Below, in pieces: positions 44,295 to 53,004 of a stretch of 61,898 nucleotides of DNA. Origin of the DNA: Clostridiales bacterium. GTDB lineage: Bacteria; Bacillota; Clostridia; Oscillospirales; Oscillospiraceae. Where the stretch lies: NCBI GenBank assembly GCA_029008095.1, contig JAQXJB010000055.1, forward strand, positions 1 to 61,898, read 5' to 3'. A program made the position numbers and the translations under genes. The notes under the pieces are model-generated. The model had not been told where the DNA came from, made no database searches, and was given only the letters and a program-made list of their open reading frames with translations. Position 1 is the first letter of the stretch, and each line of letters opens with the position of its first letter.

Positions 44295-45069
44295 ACCGGT
44301 CACCTCCCAAAGACGGAACCGCCTCCAACAGCGTCTTGGTGTACTCGTTTGAAGAGCCATGGAGGATATATTCGCGGTCACCCTGATCTTCTATTCTTCC
44401 GTTTCGCATGACTACGATGTAGTCGGACATATAAGCGGCAACTCCAAGATTGTGAGTAACTACAATGATACCGGTGCCGTACTCTTCACGAAGCTGTATC
44501 ATCTGCCGGACGATTTGCGCCTGTGTGGTCACATCCAGCGCGGAGGTGGGCTCATCCGCCAATAAGAGCTTGGGCTGATAGGTCATGCCCATAGCGATAC
44601 CTACACGCTGCCGCATACCTCCGGAGAGCTGGAAAGGGTAGGAGCGCATGATGTTATCGCCGCTGGGCAGGCGCATCAGCTCAAGCATACGGACCCCTTT
44701 GTCCCAAGCATCCTTTTTGGAGATTTTTTCGTGTGTCTGCAGATATTCTGTAAACACAGCCCCGATTTTTCGGGTAGGATTCATCATAGCGCCGCTGTCC
44801 TGAAATATCATGGAAATATCCGTACCCCGAATCTTGTGCCACTGTTCGTCGGAATAAGAGAGCATGGAGGCTCTTTCAAATATGATGTCACCGGCGGTGA
44901 CCTTGCCTCCGCTGGGAAGCAGCCCCATCACCGCCCTAATAACGCTGGTTTTGCCGCTGCCGGATTCTCCTACCAGGCTGATGATCTGTCCGTGCTTCAT
45001 GCTGAGGCTGAAATCATAGACGGCAGGAACATTTTTATAGGAGATGGTTACATTTTTGATTTCAAGCAT
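44287..45069 (-). CDS. Peptide/nickel-type ABC transporter ATPase (DppD/NikD-like)
   Basis: A 260-residue ATPase with Walker A GESGSGKT (34-41), signature LSGGMRQR and Walker B LLLADEPT. It is shorter than typical DppD (about 325) and lacks their full C-terminal Cys domain, which points to the shorter NikD-like class. It starts 12 bases after the permease gene and overlaps the second ATPase gene by 8 bases, suggesting equal production of the two ATPases. Confidence 0.9.
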   Translation of the reverse strand: MLEIKNVTISYKNVPAVYDFSLSMKHGQIISLVGESGSGKTSVIRAVMGLLPSGGKVTAGDIIFERASMLSYSDEQWHKIRGTDISMIFQDSGAMMNPTRKIGAVFTEYLQTHEKISKKDAWDKGVRMLELMRLPSGDNIMRSYPFQLSGGMRQRVGIAMGMTYQPKLLLADEPTSALDVTTQAQIVRQMIQLREEYGTGIIVVTHNLGVAAYMSDYIVVMRNGRIEDQGDREYILHGSSNEYTKTLLEAVPSLGGDRYV

Positions 45070-45081
45070 AACTGTCTATCC

Positions 45082-45909
45082 TCATTCTGTTTTGGGGTCG
45101 AGAATGTCCCGTAGGGAATCGCCCAGCATATTGAAGACCACAACCACAAGGAAAATGGCCAAACCCGGAAAAATCATAAGCCAGGGTGCGGTCTGCATGC
45201 AGGCTCTGCCTTCATTGAGCATATAGCCCCATTCTGGCGTTGGCGGCTTTGCACCGAAACCCAGAAAGGAAAGCGCTGCCAGCTCCAGCATCATGGAGCC
45301 GATATCCGTTGCCGCCGTGATCACCAGGGTGGGCAGAGCGTTGGACAGCATGTAGCGCAGCAGCATATAGGGTGTTTTGGAGCCGGTAACAATGGCGGCG
45401 GAAACGTAGTCCCGGTTGCGTATCTTAAGCACCAGAGAGCGAGACAGTCTCGCATATTTCGTCCAGCTTACCAGTACAATGGCAATTATGGCGTTTTTGA
45501 TACTGGCACCCATGATACCGGCAAACGCCAAAGCAAGCACCAAACCCGGAAAGGCCAGCATCATGTCCGCGATGCGCATGATGACAGCATCAATCCAGCC
45601 GCCAAAATAGCCGGATATGATACCCAGGGCTGAGCCGATAAGAAATATCAGGGCAACAACGCCGAAGGTAGAGGTCAGGGAGGCTCTGGCACCGTAGATC
45701 ACCCGGGCGTAGATATCCCGGCCCATTTTATCCGTGCCGAAAATATGCTCCTTGCAGGGCGGCAGCAAGGCCTCGGACAGGCTGCCCTTGAGCGGATCTA
45801 CTCCACCGGAGGCAATGGGGGCAAAAACCGCCGCCAGAATGATAAGCAGAGCCAGCACAAGGAAAAAGCTGAACTGCTTGTTCTTTTTGAAAAACTGGAT
45901 ACAATTCAT
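45082..45909 (-). CDS. ABC transporter permease (DppC/NikC-like)
   Basis: A 275-residue inner-membrane permease with about six helices. It carries the DppC signature FGTDKMGRDIYARVIYGAR and the EAA loop region near DYVSAAIVTG. The ATG at 45909 is chosen because AAGGAG lies 8 bases upstream; the longer open frame is unconserved. It pairs with the upstream DppB-like permease, 5 bases away. Confidence 0.92.
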   Translation of the reverse strand: MNCIQFFKKNKQFSFFLVLALLIILAAVFAPIASGGVDPLKGSLSEALLPPCKEHIFGTDKMGRDIYARVIYGARASLTSTFGVVALIFLIGSALGIISGYFGGWIDAVIMRIADMMLAFPGLVLALAFAGIMGASIKNAIIAIVLVSWTKYARLSRSLVLKIRNRDYVSAAIVTGSKTPYMLLRYMLSNALPTLVITAATDIGSMMLELAALSFLGFGAKPPTPEWGYMLNEGRACMQTAPWLMIFPGLAIFLVVVVFNMLGDSLRDILDPKTE

Positions 45910-45914
45910 TTTCG

Positions 45915-46868
45915 TCACTCCTTGAGCCGTATCCGAGGGTCTATGTAGACATAGGAAGCATCCACGATGAGATTTATGACCATGTAAATCAGACTCATCC
46001 AAAGCACATACCCCTGGATAAGATTGTAGTCGCAGGAGGTAATGGCGGATACCGCCAGGTTGCCAAGACCCGGATAGGAGAAAATAACCTCCACCACGGA
46101 GGTGCCGCCCAGCAGACTGCCGATGGAAAGTCCCAGCATGGTTATCAGGGGCAGCAGCGCGTTGGGAAACACATTGCCCCAGATGATACGCGAACGCTTC
46201 ACACCTCTTGCTTCAGCGCCGATCACATAGTCCTGGCTCAGCTCCTCTAATACGGCGGTACGCACCTGCCGGGTGTATTTGGACGCCATAGCGATGGCCA
46301 GAGTGAGCGCGGGCAGGAACAGGCTTTTGAAGTCTCCCGCGGAGCTGATGACCGGAAATACCCGGAACTGAACGCAAAGCAGAAGCATCAACAGCAGTCC
46401 AACCCAGAAATTGGGCATTGCACAGCCGAGAAACGTGACTCCGCGAATCAAAAGGTCTATCCAAGTATCCTTGTGAAGAGCCGACAGCACCCCGCAGGGT
46501 ACTGCCAGAATAAGCATCATGACCAAGGACATCAGGGTAAGTTTTAGCGTTGGCAGAACACGGCCCGCCAGCAGCTCCGCCACAGGCTTGTTGAGCGAAT
46601 AGGATTTTCCGAAGTCTCCTTTGAGACAGTTGGTCAGCCAGCGGAAATACTGTACCAGAAAAGGATCATTCAAGCCCAGCTCCTGCCGGGTCTGCTGTAC
46701 CAGCTCCTCCGTGGGCATGACTCCGGTTGCGGTAAACATATTTCGCACCGGGTCGCCGGGGGACATATAGGTCAGCAGAAATGTCACGAAGCTGATGCCA
46801 AGCAGCACGATGAAAATCTGCAAAAACCGCATGAGTATTTGTTTCTTGCTCAAAATAATCAACTCCAT
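45915..46868 (-). CDS. ABC transporter permease (DppB/NikB-like)
   Basis: A 317-residue permease of the DppB type: a first membrane helix, the MSPGDPVR motif in the external N-terminal loop, then five further helices and the EAA loop near LSQDYVIGAEARG. AGGGAG precedes the ATG. It lies 74 bases after the binding-protein gene in the same direction. Confidence 0.92.
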   Translation of the reverse strand: MELIILSKKQILMRFLQIFIVLLGISFVTFLLTYMSPGDPVRNMFTATGVMPTEELVQQTRQELGLNDPFLVQYFRWLTNCLKGDFGKSYSLNKPVAELLAGRVLPTLKLTLMSLVMMLILAVPCGVLSALHKDTWIDLLIRGVTFLGCAMPNFWVGLLLMLLLCVQFRVFPVISSAGDFKSLFLPALTLAIAMASKYTRQVRTAVLEELSQDYVIGAEARGVKRSRIIWGNVFPNALLPLITMLGLSIGSLLGGTSVVEVIFSYPGLGNLAVSAITSCDYNLIQGYVLWMSLIYMVINLIVDASYVYIDPRIRLKE

Positions 46869-46942
46869 TTCGGGAAAAAGCTCCCTCTGCCCAGCGAATA
46901 CGGTGAATCCAAGTCAGAGGGAGCCAATCAGGAGGTGCGTAC

Positions 46943-48523
46943 TTAATTGGCCGGGGTAATTTCTGTGGTCAGCCAGTAGTAGTCGGCAGTGTGTATATGG
47001 GCATTACCTACATTCTTGGAGTAGATCATGGAGGAGTTGTAGTAGCCGTCAATAAGTACAGCAGCGTCATCTATGAGGATCTGCTGCATACGGAAGACCA
47101 GCTCCGCCCGTTTTTCTGGATCCATTTCACCCTTAAGCTCGCTGAACAGGGCATCGTATTCCGGGTTGGAATAGGAGCAATAGGTACTTTCGGTTGCCCA
47201 GTTTGCCATAAATGCAAGGGGGTCTCCGGTGCCCACGGTAGTCCAGTTATTGTTGTTGAGGTCATACTCGCCGGCTGCAAGCTTGCTCCACTGATCGTCC
47301 GAAGAGCCGTAGTCAGTAGTGCAGCCGATACCAATCTCTGCCAGATACTGTATATGGGCATCGGAGAAGTCATTGAGCAGACGGTTTTCGTAGGAAACAT
47401 AGCGGAGGTTAATGTTCTTGCCGTCCAGTTCCCGTATTCCATCGCCGTCGGTATCTACAATGCCGGCAGCATCCATAATTTCTTTTGCTTTCTCGGGGTT
47501 ATAGGGGTAGGGATTCACGAGATTTTCATACCCGTAGCTAAGCGTCGAGGGCAGCACGGAGAAGCCGGGAGTATACAGGCCGCCGATGGTCTTGGAGGCA
47601 CAAATAGTGTCATAGTCGATGCCCATAAGGATGGCCTGACGTAGGGTCTTGTTTGCAAGAATTCCGTTGAAATTCATCCACGAGAAGCCGCAGCGGACGC
47701 CGGATGCGATATCCACGGTGAAGTTGGGGTCTTCTTTGAATTTCTGAATATCGGCAACATTGGTGATATTTTCTACCAGATCCACCTGACCGCTCTGCAA
47801 GGCCATTGTCTTGGCGGACGCGTCACCCATGAAAAGTATCTTCACCCGGTCATATGGCACCGGCTCCCGGTAGTTGGGGTTTTTGACCATATCGTAGCCA
47901 ACGCCTACACCGTTGAATTTCTCAATCATATACGGTCCCGTACCTATTACGCCGTTATCGAAATCCGTGGTGTGCTCCACGTCGATGATCCCCATGGTGG
48001 GATGGCAAAGCTGTCCCATCAGGTTGGCATAGGGCTGGGAGGTTACAATGGTGATGGTGTTTGCGGCATCATCCGCAGTCACTTCGGCTTCATATTCCAG
48101 ATACTTCTGGGGCTTAGCAGAGCCGGAAGGCCCCATTGTTTTCAGGTAATCAAAAGTTGCCTTGACTCTGGAGGGTGTCAGTGGGCAACCGTCAGAGAAA
48201 TAAATGCCTTCTTTCAGGGTAATTACCCATTCCGTATGGGCATCGTTGACGCTGTAGCTTTCCGCCAGCCAGGGCTCTACCTCCATTGAATCATTGAACT
48301 TGAACAAAGTTTCGGCAATTCCATAGCGCATGGCATTCCAGCCGCCGTTTTCATCCATAACGCTATTTACTATGCCATCGGTATACATCTGGCAGCCGAA
48401 ATTAAGCACCTTTTCTGCTGCGCCGGAGGTTTGCTGGGTGGACGGCTTGTCCGCAGAGCTGCAGCCCGCAAGGGTGACGAGCAGCATGGTCAAGGCCAAA
48501 AGAGTTGACAGGATTTTTTTCAT
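46943..48523 (-). CDS. ABC substrate-binding lipoprotein (family 5, NikA/DppA-like)
   Basis: A 526-residue solute-binding lipoprotein: lipobox LAGC near residue 20, then the SBP_bac_5 fold (WVITLKEGIYFSDGCPLT; the late region with YNPEKAKEIMDAAGI). First structural gene of the operon behind a cobalamin riboswitch. Family 5 proteins bind peptides, nickel, heme or metal chelates, so regulation by vitamin B12 favours cobalt/nickel or a corrinoid. The ATG at 48523 has AAAGGAAG upstream. Confidence 0.9.
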   Translation of the reverse strand: MKKILSTLLALTMLLVTLAGCSSADKPSTQQTSGAAEKVLNFGCQMYTDGIVNSVMDENGGWNAMRYGIAETLFKFNDSMEVEPWLAESYSVNDAHTEWVITLKEGIYFSDGCPLTPSRVKATFDYLKTMGPSGSAKPQKYLEYEAEVTADDAANTITIVTSQPYANLMGQLCHPTMGIIDVEHTTDFDNGVIGTGPYMIEKFNGVGVGYDMVKNPNYREPVPYDRVKILFMGDASAKTMALQSGQVDLVENITNVADIQKFKEDPNFTVDIASGVRCGFSWMNFNGILANKTLRQAILMGIDYDTICASKTIGGLYTPGFSVLPSTLSYGYENLVNPYPYNPEKAKEIMDAAGIVDTDGDGIRELDGKNINLRYVSYENRLLNDFSDAHIQYLAEIGIGCTTDYGSSDDQWSKLAAGEYDLNNNNWTTVGTGDPLAFMANWATESTYCSYSNPEYDALFSELKGEMDPEKRAELVFRMQQILIDDAAVLIDGYYNSSMIYSKNVGNAHIHTADYYWLTTEITPAN

Positions 48524-48573
48524 ATTTTTCTTCCTTTCTTTTTTGTTCACAAGACCGTAACTTCCGTCGCAGG

Positions 48574-48607
48574 AAAAAGAAAAGGCCGAACGCGCATGCG
48601 TCCGACC
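48574..48607 (-). terminator. Riboswitch terminator of the ABC operon
   Basis: On the minus strand GGTCGGACGC pairs with GCGTTCGGCC around a short loop, followed by TTTTCTTTTT. It lies between the cobalamin aptamer and the first ABC gene. Confidence 0.8.
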
Positions 48608-48739
48608 CAAAAACTTTCCTGAAAGTGCCTGTGTTTATACCGATGCCAAACAGCACCAATAATGTGAACCGAGAAAGGGATATAATATCCCCGCTTTCAG
48701 TATAAGGATTTCTCGTCTTCCGCAAGAACCTTTGTAGAA

Positions 48740-48915
48740 AATAAGCAGGTCTCCTGACTTAAGCTTACACGCCCGCAGCGCCTTCCCAGGGTCTGCACCC
48801 CAGTGACATAAATGCTTTGGACTGGCTATCACAGTGACGGGATCGTCCCGGATTCTCACCGGGTTCCCTTTTAATCGGACATTATATCCGAACTTATCTC
48901 CTGCGGCTTCATCGC
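48740..48915 (-). promoter_or_regulatory. Cobalamin riboswitch of the ABC operon
   Basis: On the minus strand the B12 box AAGTCAGGAGACCTGCTT lies at 48760-48743. The core GGGAACCCGGTGAGAATCC and the following CCCGTCACTGTGA segment are upstream of it. This is a full AdoCbl-type aptamer, and the terminator downstream implies repression when cobalamin is plentiful. Confidence 0.95.
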
Positions 48916-48940
48916 CGACTTATGAACTTTTTACGAACAT

Positions 48941-48969
48941 ATTATGCCACGATACACGAAAAATGTCAA
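48941..48969 (-). promoter_or_regulatory. Promoter of the ABC operon
   Basis: On the minus strand TTGACA (48969-48964) and CATAAT (48946-48941), spaced 17 bases. Confidence 0.75.
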
Positions 48970-49035
48970 TACATACTTGGTGCTCATCAGGTTATCAGCC
49001 AAAATGCGATAAATGCGCCGCGTAAAGAGCGGGTC

Positions 49036-49064
49036 TTGACAAATATTTTCTTCTCTGATATTCT
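49036..49064 (+). promoter_or_regulatory. Promoter of the MATE gene
   Basis: TTGACA (49036-49041) and TATTCT (49059-49064), spaced 17 bases, divergent from the ABC promoter. Confidence 0.8.
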
Positions 49065-49074
49065 CGATAGCGAA

Positions 49075-49275
49075 AAAAGTACAGGCTTCCTGTGTCTTCA
49101 CGGTGCGCCGGTCGGCCGTGAAGCTGAAAAGAGAATGGGGTGAAAATCCCCGCACGAAACGGTGCTGTAAGTATCGAGATCCTGCCGCGTCGGCGAAAGC
49201 CGGTCATTGGGGCTACCTGAGAAGGCAGCGGAAGAGATCGCCTGAGATACAAGTCAGAAGAACTGCAGGAAACAA
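49075..49275 (+). promoter_or_regulatory. Cobalamin riboswitch of the MATE gene
   Basis: AGAGAATGGGGTGAAAATCC and GCACGAAACGGTGCTGTAAG form the core, and the B12 box appears as AAGTCAGAAGAACTGC (49251-49266). It differs in detail from the divergent copy on the other side, so it is not a simple recent duplicate. Confidence 0.92.
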
Positions 49276-49325
49276 TAAGCAGCGCAGGTCAGCCTGTGCT
49301 GCCGTGTTGCGAAAAAACGGTCGCA

Positions 49326-49369
49326 GCAGTGGGAAGATTCGTAAAGAATCCGTCCGCTGCCGCTTTTTT
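49326..49369 (+). terminator. Riboswitch terminator of the MATE gene
   Basis: GCAG...GATTC pairs with GAATC...CTGC, followed by CGCTTTTTTC, 32 bases before the MATE start. Confidence 0.8.
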
Positions 49370-49400
49370 CATATATTGTACAAGTAAAGAGGGGGTTGAC

Positions 49401-50759
49401 ATGGCAATTAAAAACCAGTTGGATCTGACGCAAGGCAGTATACCGCGGGTCCTTACTGCTTTTATCCTGCCTATGATATTAGGCAGCCTGATCCAACAAT
49501 TATACACCACCGCCGACGCGGTGATAGTTGGCCAGTTTGCGGGAAAGGCCGGGCTTGCCGCCATTGACTCGGTGCACACGCTTTTCAAATTTCCACTCAA
49601 CTTTATGAATGGTCTGGCATCCGGGGCCACTATCCTGATATCAAGATTTTACGGTGCGAAAGACCAAGAAGAACTTGGCTGCTGCGTCCATGCAGCCAAC
49701 ATCATGGCGCTGGTGTTGGGGATGGTATGCACGATAGCCGGCGTAATTGCCGCACCGTGGCTGTTATGCATTATGGCGGTGCCGGATGATATATTTCCCC
49801 AGACGCTGGCTTATTGCCGTATTTATTTCGGCGGCATATGGGCAATGGTGATGTACAACATGACTGCGGGAATTCTACGCGCTTTTGGCGATTCCCGGCG
49901 CCCGCTGTATGTGCTGATCCTCAGTTCTTTGCTGAATATTATTGGGGATTTACTGCTGGTAGGCGTACTAAAAATGGGTGTTCAGGGCGCAGCTATCGCA
50001 ACGGTGGTTGCCCAGGCGGTTAGCGTGGTATGCACAGGCCGAATGCTGATGCGTATGGAAGACCTTAGAGAATCCAAGGCTTCCGGTCGCCTGCGCTTTT
50101 CATCCGGACACATGATAACAATGATCAAAACCGGATTTCCTCTGGCGTTACAGTCCATTCTGTTTCCAATTGCCAATTCAATTGTGCAGGCAAGCGTAAA
50201 CGGTATGGGTACCGACAGCATCGCGGCATGGGGTATATGCGACAAAATGAATATGCTGATTTGGCTGATTGCAGACTCTATGAGCCCTGCGCTTACCACC
50301 TACACGGCGCAGAACATCGGCGCAAATCAGAATGGGCGCTTAAAAAAAGGAACGCTCATGGGTGCCGCCATGTCAGCAGGCGCGGTGTGCATAGTCAGTA
50401 TAGTGCTGTATTTCGGCGCTGGATTCATCGGCGGTTGGTTCGTGTCCGCCGGGGACAGGGCAGAGGTCATACCGCTTGTTGTCCGCTATACAAAAATGAT
50501 GGCGCCGTTCTTTGTATTTTACGCACTTGCAGAAGCCTTTACTGGGGCCTGCTGCGGCATGGGGGATACTTTAAAGCCCATGCTGACCACGCTTGTCACA
50601 GTATGTCTTTTGCGGGTGGCCTGCATTTTCTTCGTTCTTCCTCTTTATCAAACAATGGAGTGTATCGTTGGAATTTATATTGCTTCCTGGATCGCAGCCG
50701 GACTGGCGTTTTCTGTCATGTATGTGTGGAAGCAGAGAAAAATACAAACAGGGAAGTAG
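49401..50759 (+). CDS. MATE-family transporter under B12 control
   Basis: A 452-residue, twelve-helix MATE protein (start LTQGSIPRVLTAFILPMILG, QQLYTTADAVIVGQFAG). The family exports drugs and cations with Na+ or H+. The cobalamin riboswitch links this member to corrinoid metabolism; comparable riboswitch-linked MATE genes are known from comparative genomics of Firmicutes, but their substrate is not settled. The ATG at 49401 has AGAGGGGG upstream. Monocistronic, and divergent from the B12-regulated ABC operon. Confidence 0.93.
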   Translation: MAIKNQLDLTQGSIPRVLTAFILPMILGSLIQQLYTTADAVIVGQFAGKAGLAAIDSVHTLFKFPLNFMNGLASGATILISRFYGAKDQEELGCCVHAANIMALVLGMVCTIAGVIAAPWLLCIMAVPDDIFPQTLAYCRIYFGGIWAMVMYNMTAGILRAFGDSRRPLYVLILSSLLNIIGDLLLVGVLKMGVQGAAIATVVAQAVSVVCTGRMLMRMEDLRESKASGRLRFSSGHMITMIKTGFPLALQSILFPIANSIVQASVNGMGTDSIAAWGICDKMNMLIWLIADSMSPALTTYTAQNIGANQNGRLKKGTLMGAAMSAGAVCIVSIVLYFGAGFIGGWFVSAGDRAEVIPLVVRYTKMMAPFFVFYALAEAFTGACCGMGDTLKPMLTTLVTVCLLRVACIFFVLPLYQTMECIVGIYIASWIAAGLAFSVMYVWKQRKIQTGK

Positions 50760-50944
50760 CCGCCGGATATGGTGGGCGGCTCGTTCTATCCTGAAAACCC
50801 AAATCACCTTTTCATCTGTGCAAGAGAAATAAACAAGAAGTTATGACTTCCGCAGCAACAACAGAGAACGCAAAACAGAGAATAGACAGGTCGTGTTATT
50901 TATTTCTGGTTTTTATAAATCGTTTGAAGAAAAAGCGAAAACGG

Positions 50945-50973
50945 TTGACATTTGCGAAAAAATGTGATAATAT
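50945..50973 (+). promoter_or_regulatory. Promoter before the Mn-type leader
   Basis: TTGACA (50945-50950) and TAATAT (50968-50973), spaced 17 bases, 13 bases before the structured leader. Confidence 0.8.
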
Positions 50974-50983
50974 TCAATTAATA

Positions 50984-51104
50984 AAAGGGAGTAGTTCCTT
51001 CCGGACGCGGAAGGCGTGTTTTCGTCAAGACAGCCGAAAGGCTCGGAAACACGGAGACTGAGAAGTTTTTACGAGACTTTTACCGAGAGGTAAAAGTCTT
51101 TTTT
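50984..51104 (+). promoter_or_regulatory. yybP-ykoY type (Mn2+) riboswitch with terminator
   Basis: GGGAGTAG (50987-50994), CGTCAAGACAGCC, and ACGAGACTTTTACC (51071-51084) follow the yybP-ykoY consensus. The last segment is the 5' arm of the terminator GACTTTTACC/GGTAAAAGTC with TTTTTT. In this class Mn2+ binding favours gene expression. The gene behind it is not a known Mn2+ gene, so the aptamer call rests on motif likeness only. Confidence 0.7.
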
Positions 51105-51192
51105 ATTATTCTCAGCTATTTACCTTCAATAAACTCTGTCGGCAGAATTATTAAACCTCATAACACAGTAAATATAATGAGGAGGAAAGATC

Positions 51193-51240
51193 ATGACAAA
51201 GTACATTGAAAGGAATGGTGCTTATGAACAACTGGTTTAG
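51193..51240 (+). CDS. Short upstream frame before the ABC pseudo-ATPase
   Basis: A 15-codon frame (MTKYIERNGAYEQLV) with an excellent GAGGAGG site, overlapping the start of the next gene in another frame. It could be a leader peptide for translational coupling, or the N-terminus of the ATPase cut off by a frameshift, since ABC ATPases usually have some 30 residues before the Walker A position. Confidence 0.4.
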   Translation: MTKYIERNGAYEQLV

Positions 51241-51835
51241 TTCCATTAACGGCACTCCCACAGCTATAATCACCCATAAAATGGGTAATAACCCGGCGGA
51301 GCGGATCATGGGGCAGATACCCCGGGATGTGAAGCTTGAGGTATTTAACGGCAATATCCCATTTTTCCCTGATATAAGCATAAAGAACAATGCAGAGTAC
51401 ATAAAGCTTGCGGTGGGGAAGGAGGGCAGCGCGTTCTTTGACGAGCTGCTAAAGGTGGCGAAGTTTGAACGGAATGCCTATAACCATGCCTTCCGCAAAG
51501 ATATGGACAGCGAAAAACAGCTCTGGGGAGTTATACTCACCATGCTGTCCCAGCCACAGGCCGCACTGCTCATTGACCCTCTTACGGGAATGAAGGCAAA
51601 AACCCGTGAGGCCTTTGTCAAGGTCTTGGACATTTGCCGGAACAGGGACATAAAGGTTATTTACACTGCTCAGAGCCTCAAGGATGTACTGCAGCTGGAG
51701 ATGCAGCAGAATGTGATTGTTCTTAAGGGTGACGACTACATCCTCACATCCAGCGACAAGCTTCAGGAACGCAAGCAGGAAATGGGTGAAGCGGCCTCCT
51801 ATGAGGACTTATATAAGGAATTGGCAGGTGATTAG
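51224..51835 (+). CDS. ABC ATPase-like protein with degenerate motifs
   Basis: A 203-residue protein that follows the ABC ATPase fold without its catalytic motifs. The Walker A region reads IITHKMGNNPAER with no GKS/T. The signature region reads DMDSEKQ in place of LSGGQ, and the Walker B region reads ALLIDPLTGM, lacking DE. The later H-loop region is VIYTAQSLKDVL. It pairs with an ABC-2-like permease gene 132 bases downstream. It is either a pseudoenzyme subunit or a decayed gene; the intact long frame and clean neighbour favour the former. AAAGGA lies 9 bases before the ATG. Confidence 0.6.
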   Translation: MNNWFSSINGTPTAIITHKMGNNPAERIMGQIPRDVKLEVFNGNIPFFPDISIKNNAEYIKLAVGKEGSAFFDELLKVAKFERNAYNHAFRKDMDSEKQLWGVILTMLSQPQAALLIDPLTGMKAKTREAFVKVLDICRNRDIKVIYTAQSLKDVLQLEMQQNVIVLKGDDYILTSSDKLQERKQEMGEAASYEDLYKELAGD

Positions 51836-51852
51836 TTTGAAAAAAGTAAGAG

Positions 51853-51961
51853 CCCATCTGCTTGCCGCTTTGCGGCAACCGCAGATGATGGCAATCATCC
51901 CCCATTTCGCCGGGGGAGCATTTCATTTCTATTTGTGCCGCTCATGGCGGCGGAATGGGGG
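51853..51961 (+). repeat. Structured dispersed repeat, copy 2
   Basis: Nearly identical to 28644-28754 in the same orientation, differing by two substitutions and a 2-base gap. Its final GGGGG is again 6 bases before a start codon, here that of the permease gene. The same long-range stem (CCCCCATTTCGCC with GGCGGAATGGGGG) can form. Confidence 0.85.
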
Positions 51962-51967
51962 CTTCAC

Positions 51968-52870
51968 ATGATTAAGGCCATCAAGCTTGAACTGTTCAGA
52001 ATGACGCACAGCGTAACTCTTATTGTGGTTTTCATCGTCCTGCTGGTTGCGAATATTTTCATCAATGGGTCGGAAATTCCGGGCGTTTTCAATTATTACG
52101 ATGTTAATACGCCATATTATCGGCTATATAATGAAGCCACTTTCGTGACGGAGTTTTCTCCCGACAGAAGCTTTAGTAAAACCTTGGACGATGTTAAACA
52201 TGTTCTTAATCTTGAGAATAGCCAGGCCCAGAGTCTTGAAGAACTGTACCCCGAGACTTCTGCTGCGCAATATGTGCGAATAATGTGGTTTTTCGGCGGC
52301 TGCGTACTGCTGTTTTTACTGATTTCGACCATGTTTATACGCCGGGATCTATCATGCGGTATGCCGGAGCTGGCCTCAAGGTTGTCATTGTCTTCAAAAA
52401 ATGTGGCTATAGGAAAGATATGCGTATACTACATCATGGTAGCCGTAATATCACTTGCAAACTCCCTTATTTTGATGGCGATGTACGCACCGTATACGGC
52501 TTCCGTCTGCAGCTTTGGCTATGTTTTGCGCTGTATCATACAGAGGATTTTTGTGGATATGATGGTTATGAGTGTACCGCTGTTTATCTCGTTTGCTGTA
52601 AAGAACGTAGCGCTGGGCACTGTAATTAATCTGGTTCTCGGGGTAATCTACTACATAATGAACGTACAGGCTGCGAAATGTACCTCTGCCATACTTGTCC
52701 CATTCCCGCCATTTCTGCAGGGACAGAGAAGCATATGGCAGCCCGGCGCGTCCGCTGGCGTTATAATAGCCGTATTTGCTGTTTCCGTTTGCTATGTGCT
52801 GCTGTTTTCCTGGCTGTCGGTGCGCAGCTTTGTGAAAAGAAACAGCTTGAGTACGGTTAATGGAAAATAA
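51968..52870 (+). CDS. ABC-2-like membrane permease
   Basis: A 300-residue protein with six predicted membrane helices. The first (about 14-30) is followed by a large external loop of about 80 residues, then five helices. This is the layout of ABC-2 type permease subunits. The partner ATPase-like gene upstream lacks catalytic motifs. Export of a peptide, lipid or ion cannot be distinguished. The start is ATG at 51968, with its Shine-Dalgarno supplied by the dispersed repeat. Confidence 0.7.
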   Translation: MIKAIKLELFRMTHSVTLIVVFIVLLVANIFINGSEIPGVFNYYDVNTPYYRLYNEATFVTEFSPDRSFSKTLDDVKHVLNLENSQAQSLEELYPETSAAQYVRIMWFFGGCVLLFLLISTMFIRRDLSCGMPELASRLSLSSKNVAIGKICVYYIMVAVISLANSLILMAMYAPYTASVCSFGYVLRCIIQRIFVDMMVMSVPLFISFAVKNVALGTVINLVLGVIYYIMNVQAAKCTSAILVPFPPFLQGQRSIWQPGASAGVIIAVFAVSVCYVLLFSWLSVRSFVKRNSLSTVNGK

Positions 52871-52925
52871 GCGGGACAATGCCTGTCCGGAACGAAGATA
52901 GGCTGTCGTAAAATAGCCGAATAAA

Positions 52926-52970
52926 AAGGAGTACGGACGGCTGTAAAACAGTCGACCGTACTCCTTCTTT
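52926..52970 (+). terminator. Terminator after the permease gene
   Basis: AAGGAGTACGG pairs perfectly with CCGTACTCCTT, with an inner GCTG/CAGT-type stem and a short CTTT after it. Confidence 0.7.
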
Positions 52971-53004
52971 GGGTAAAAATCAGGGGTGAAATCAAACTCA
53001 ACCG

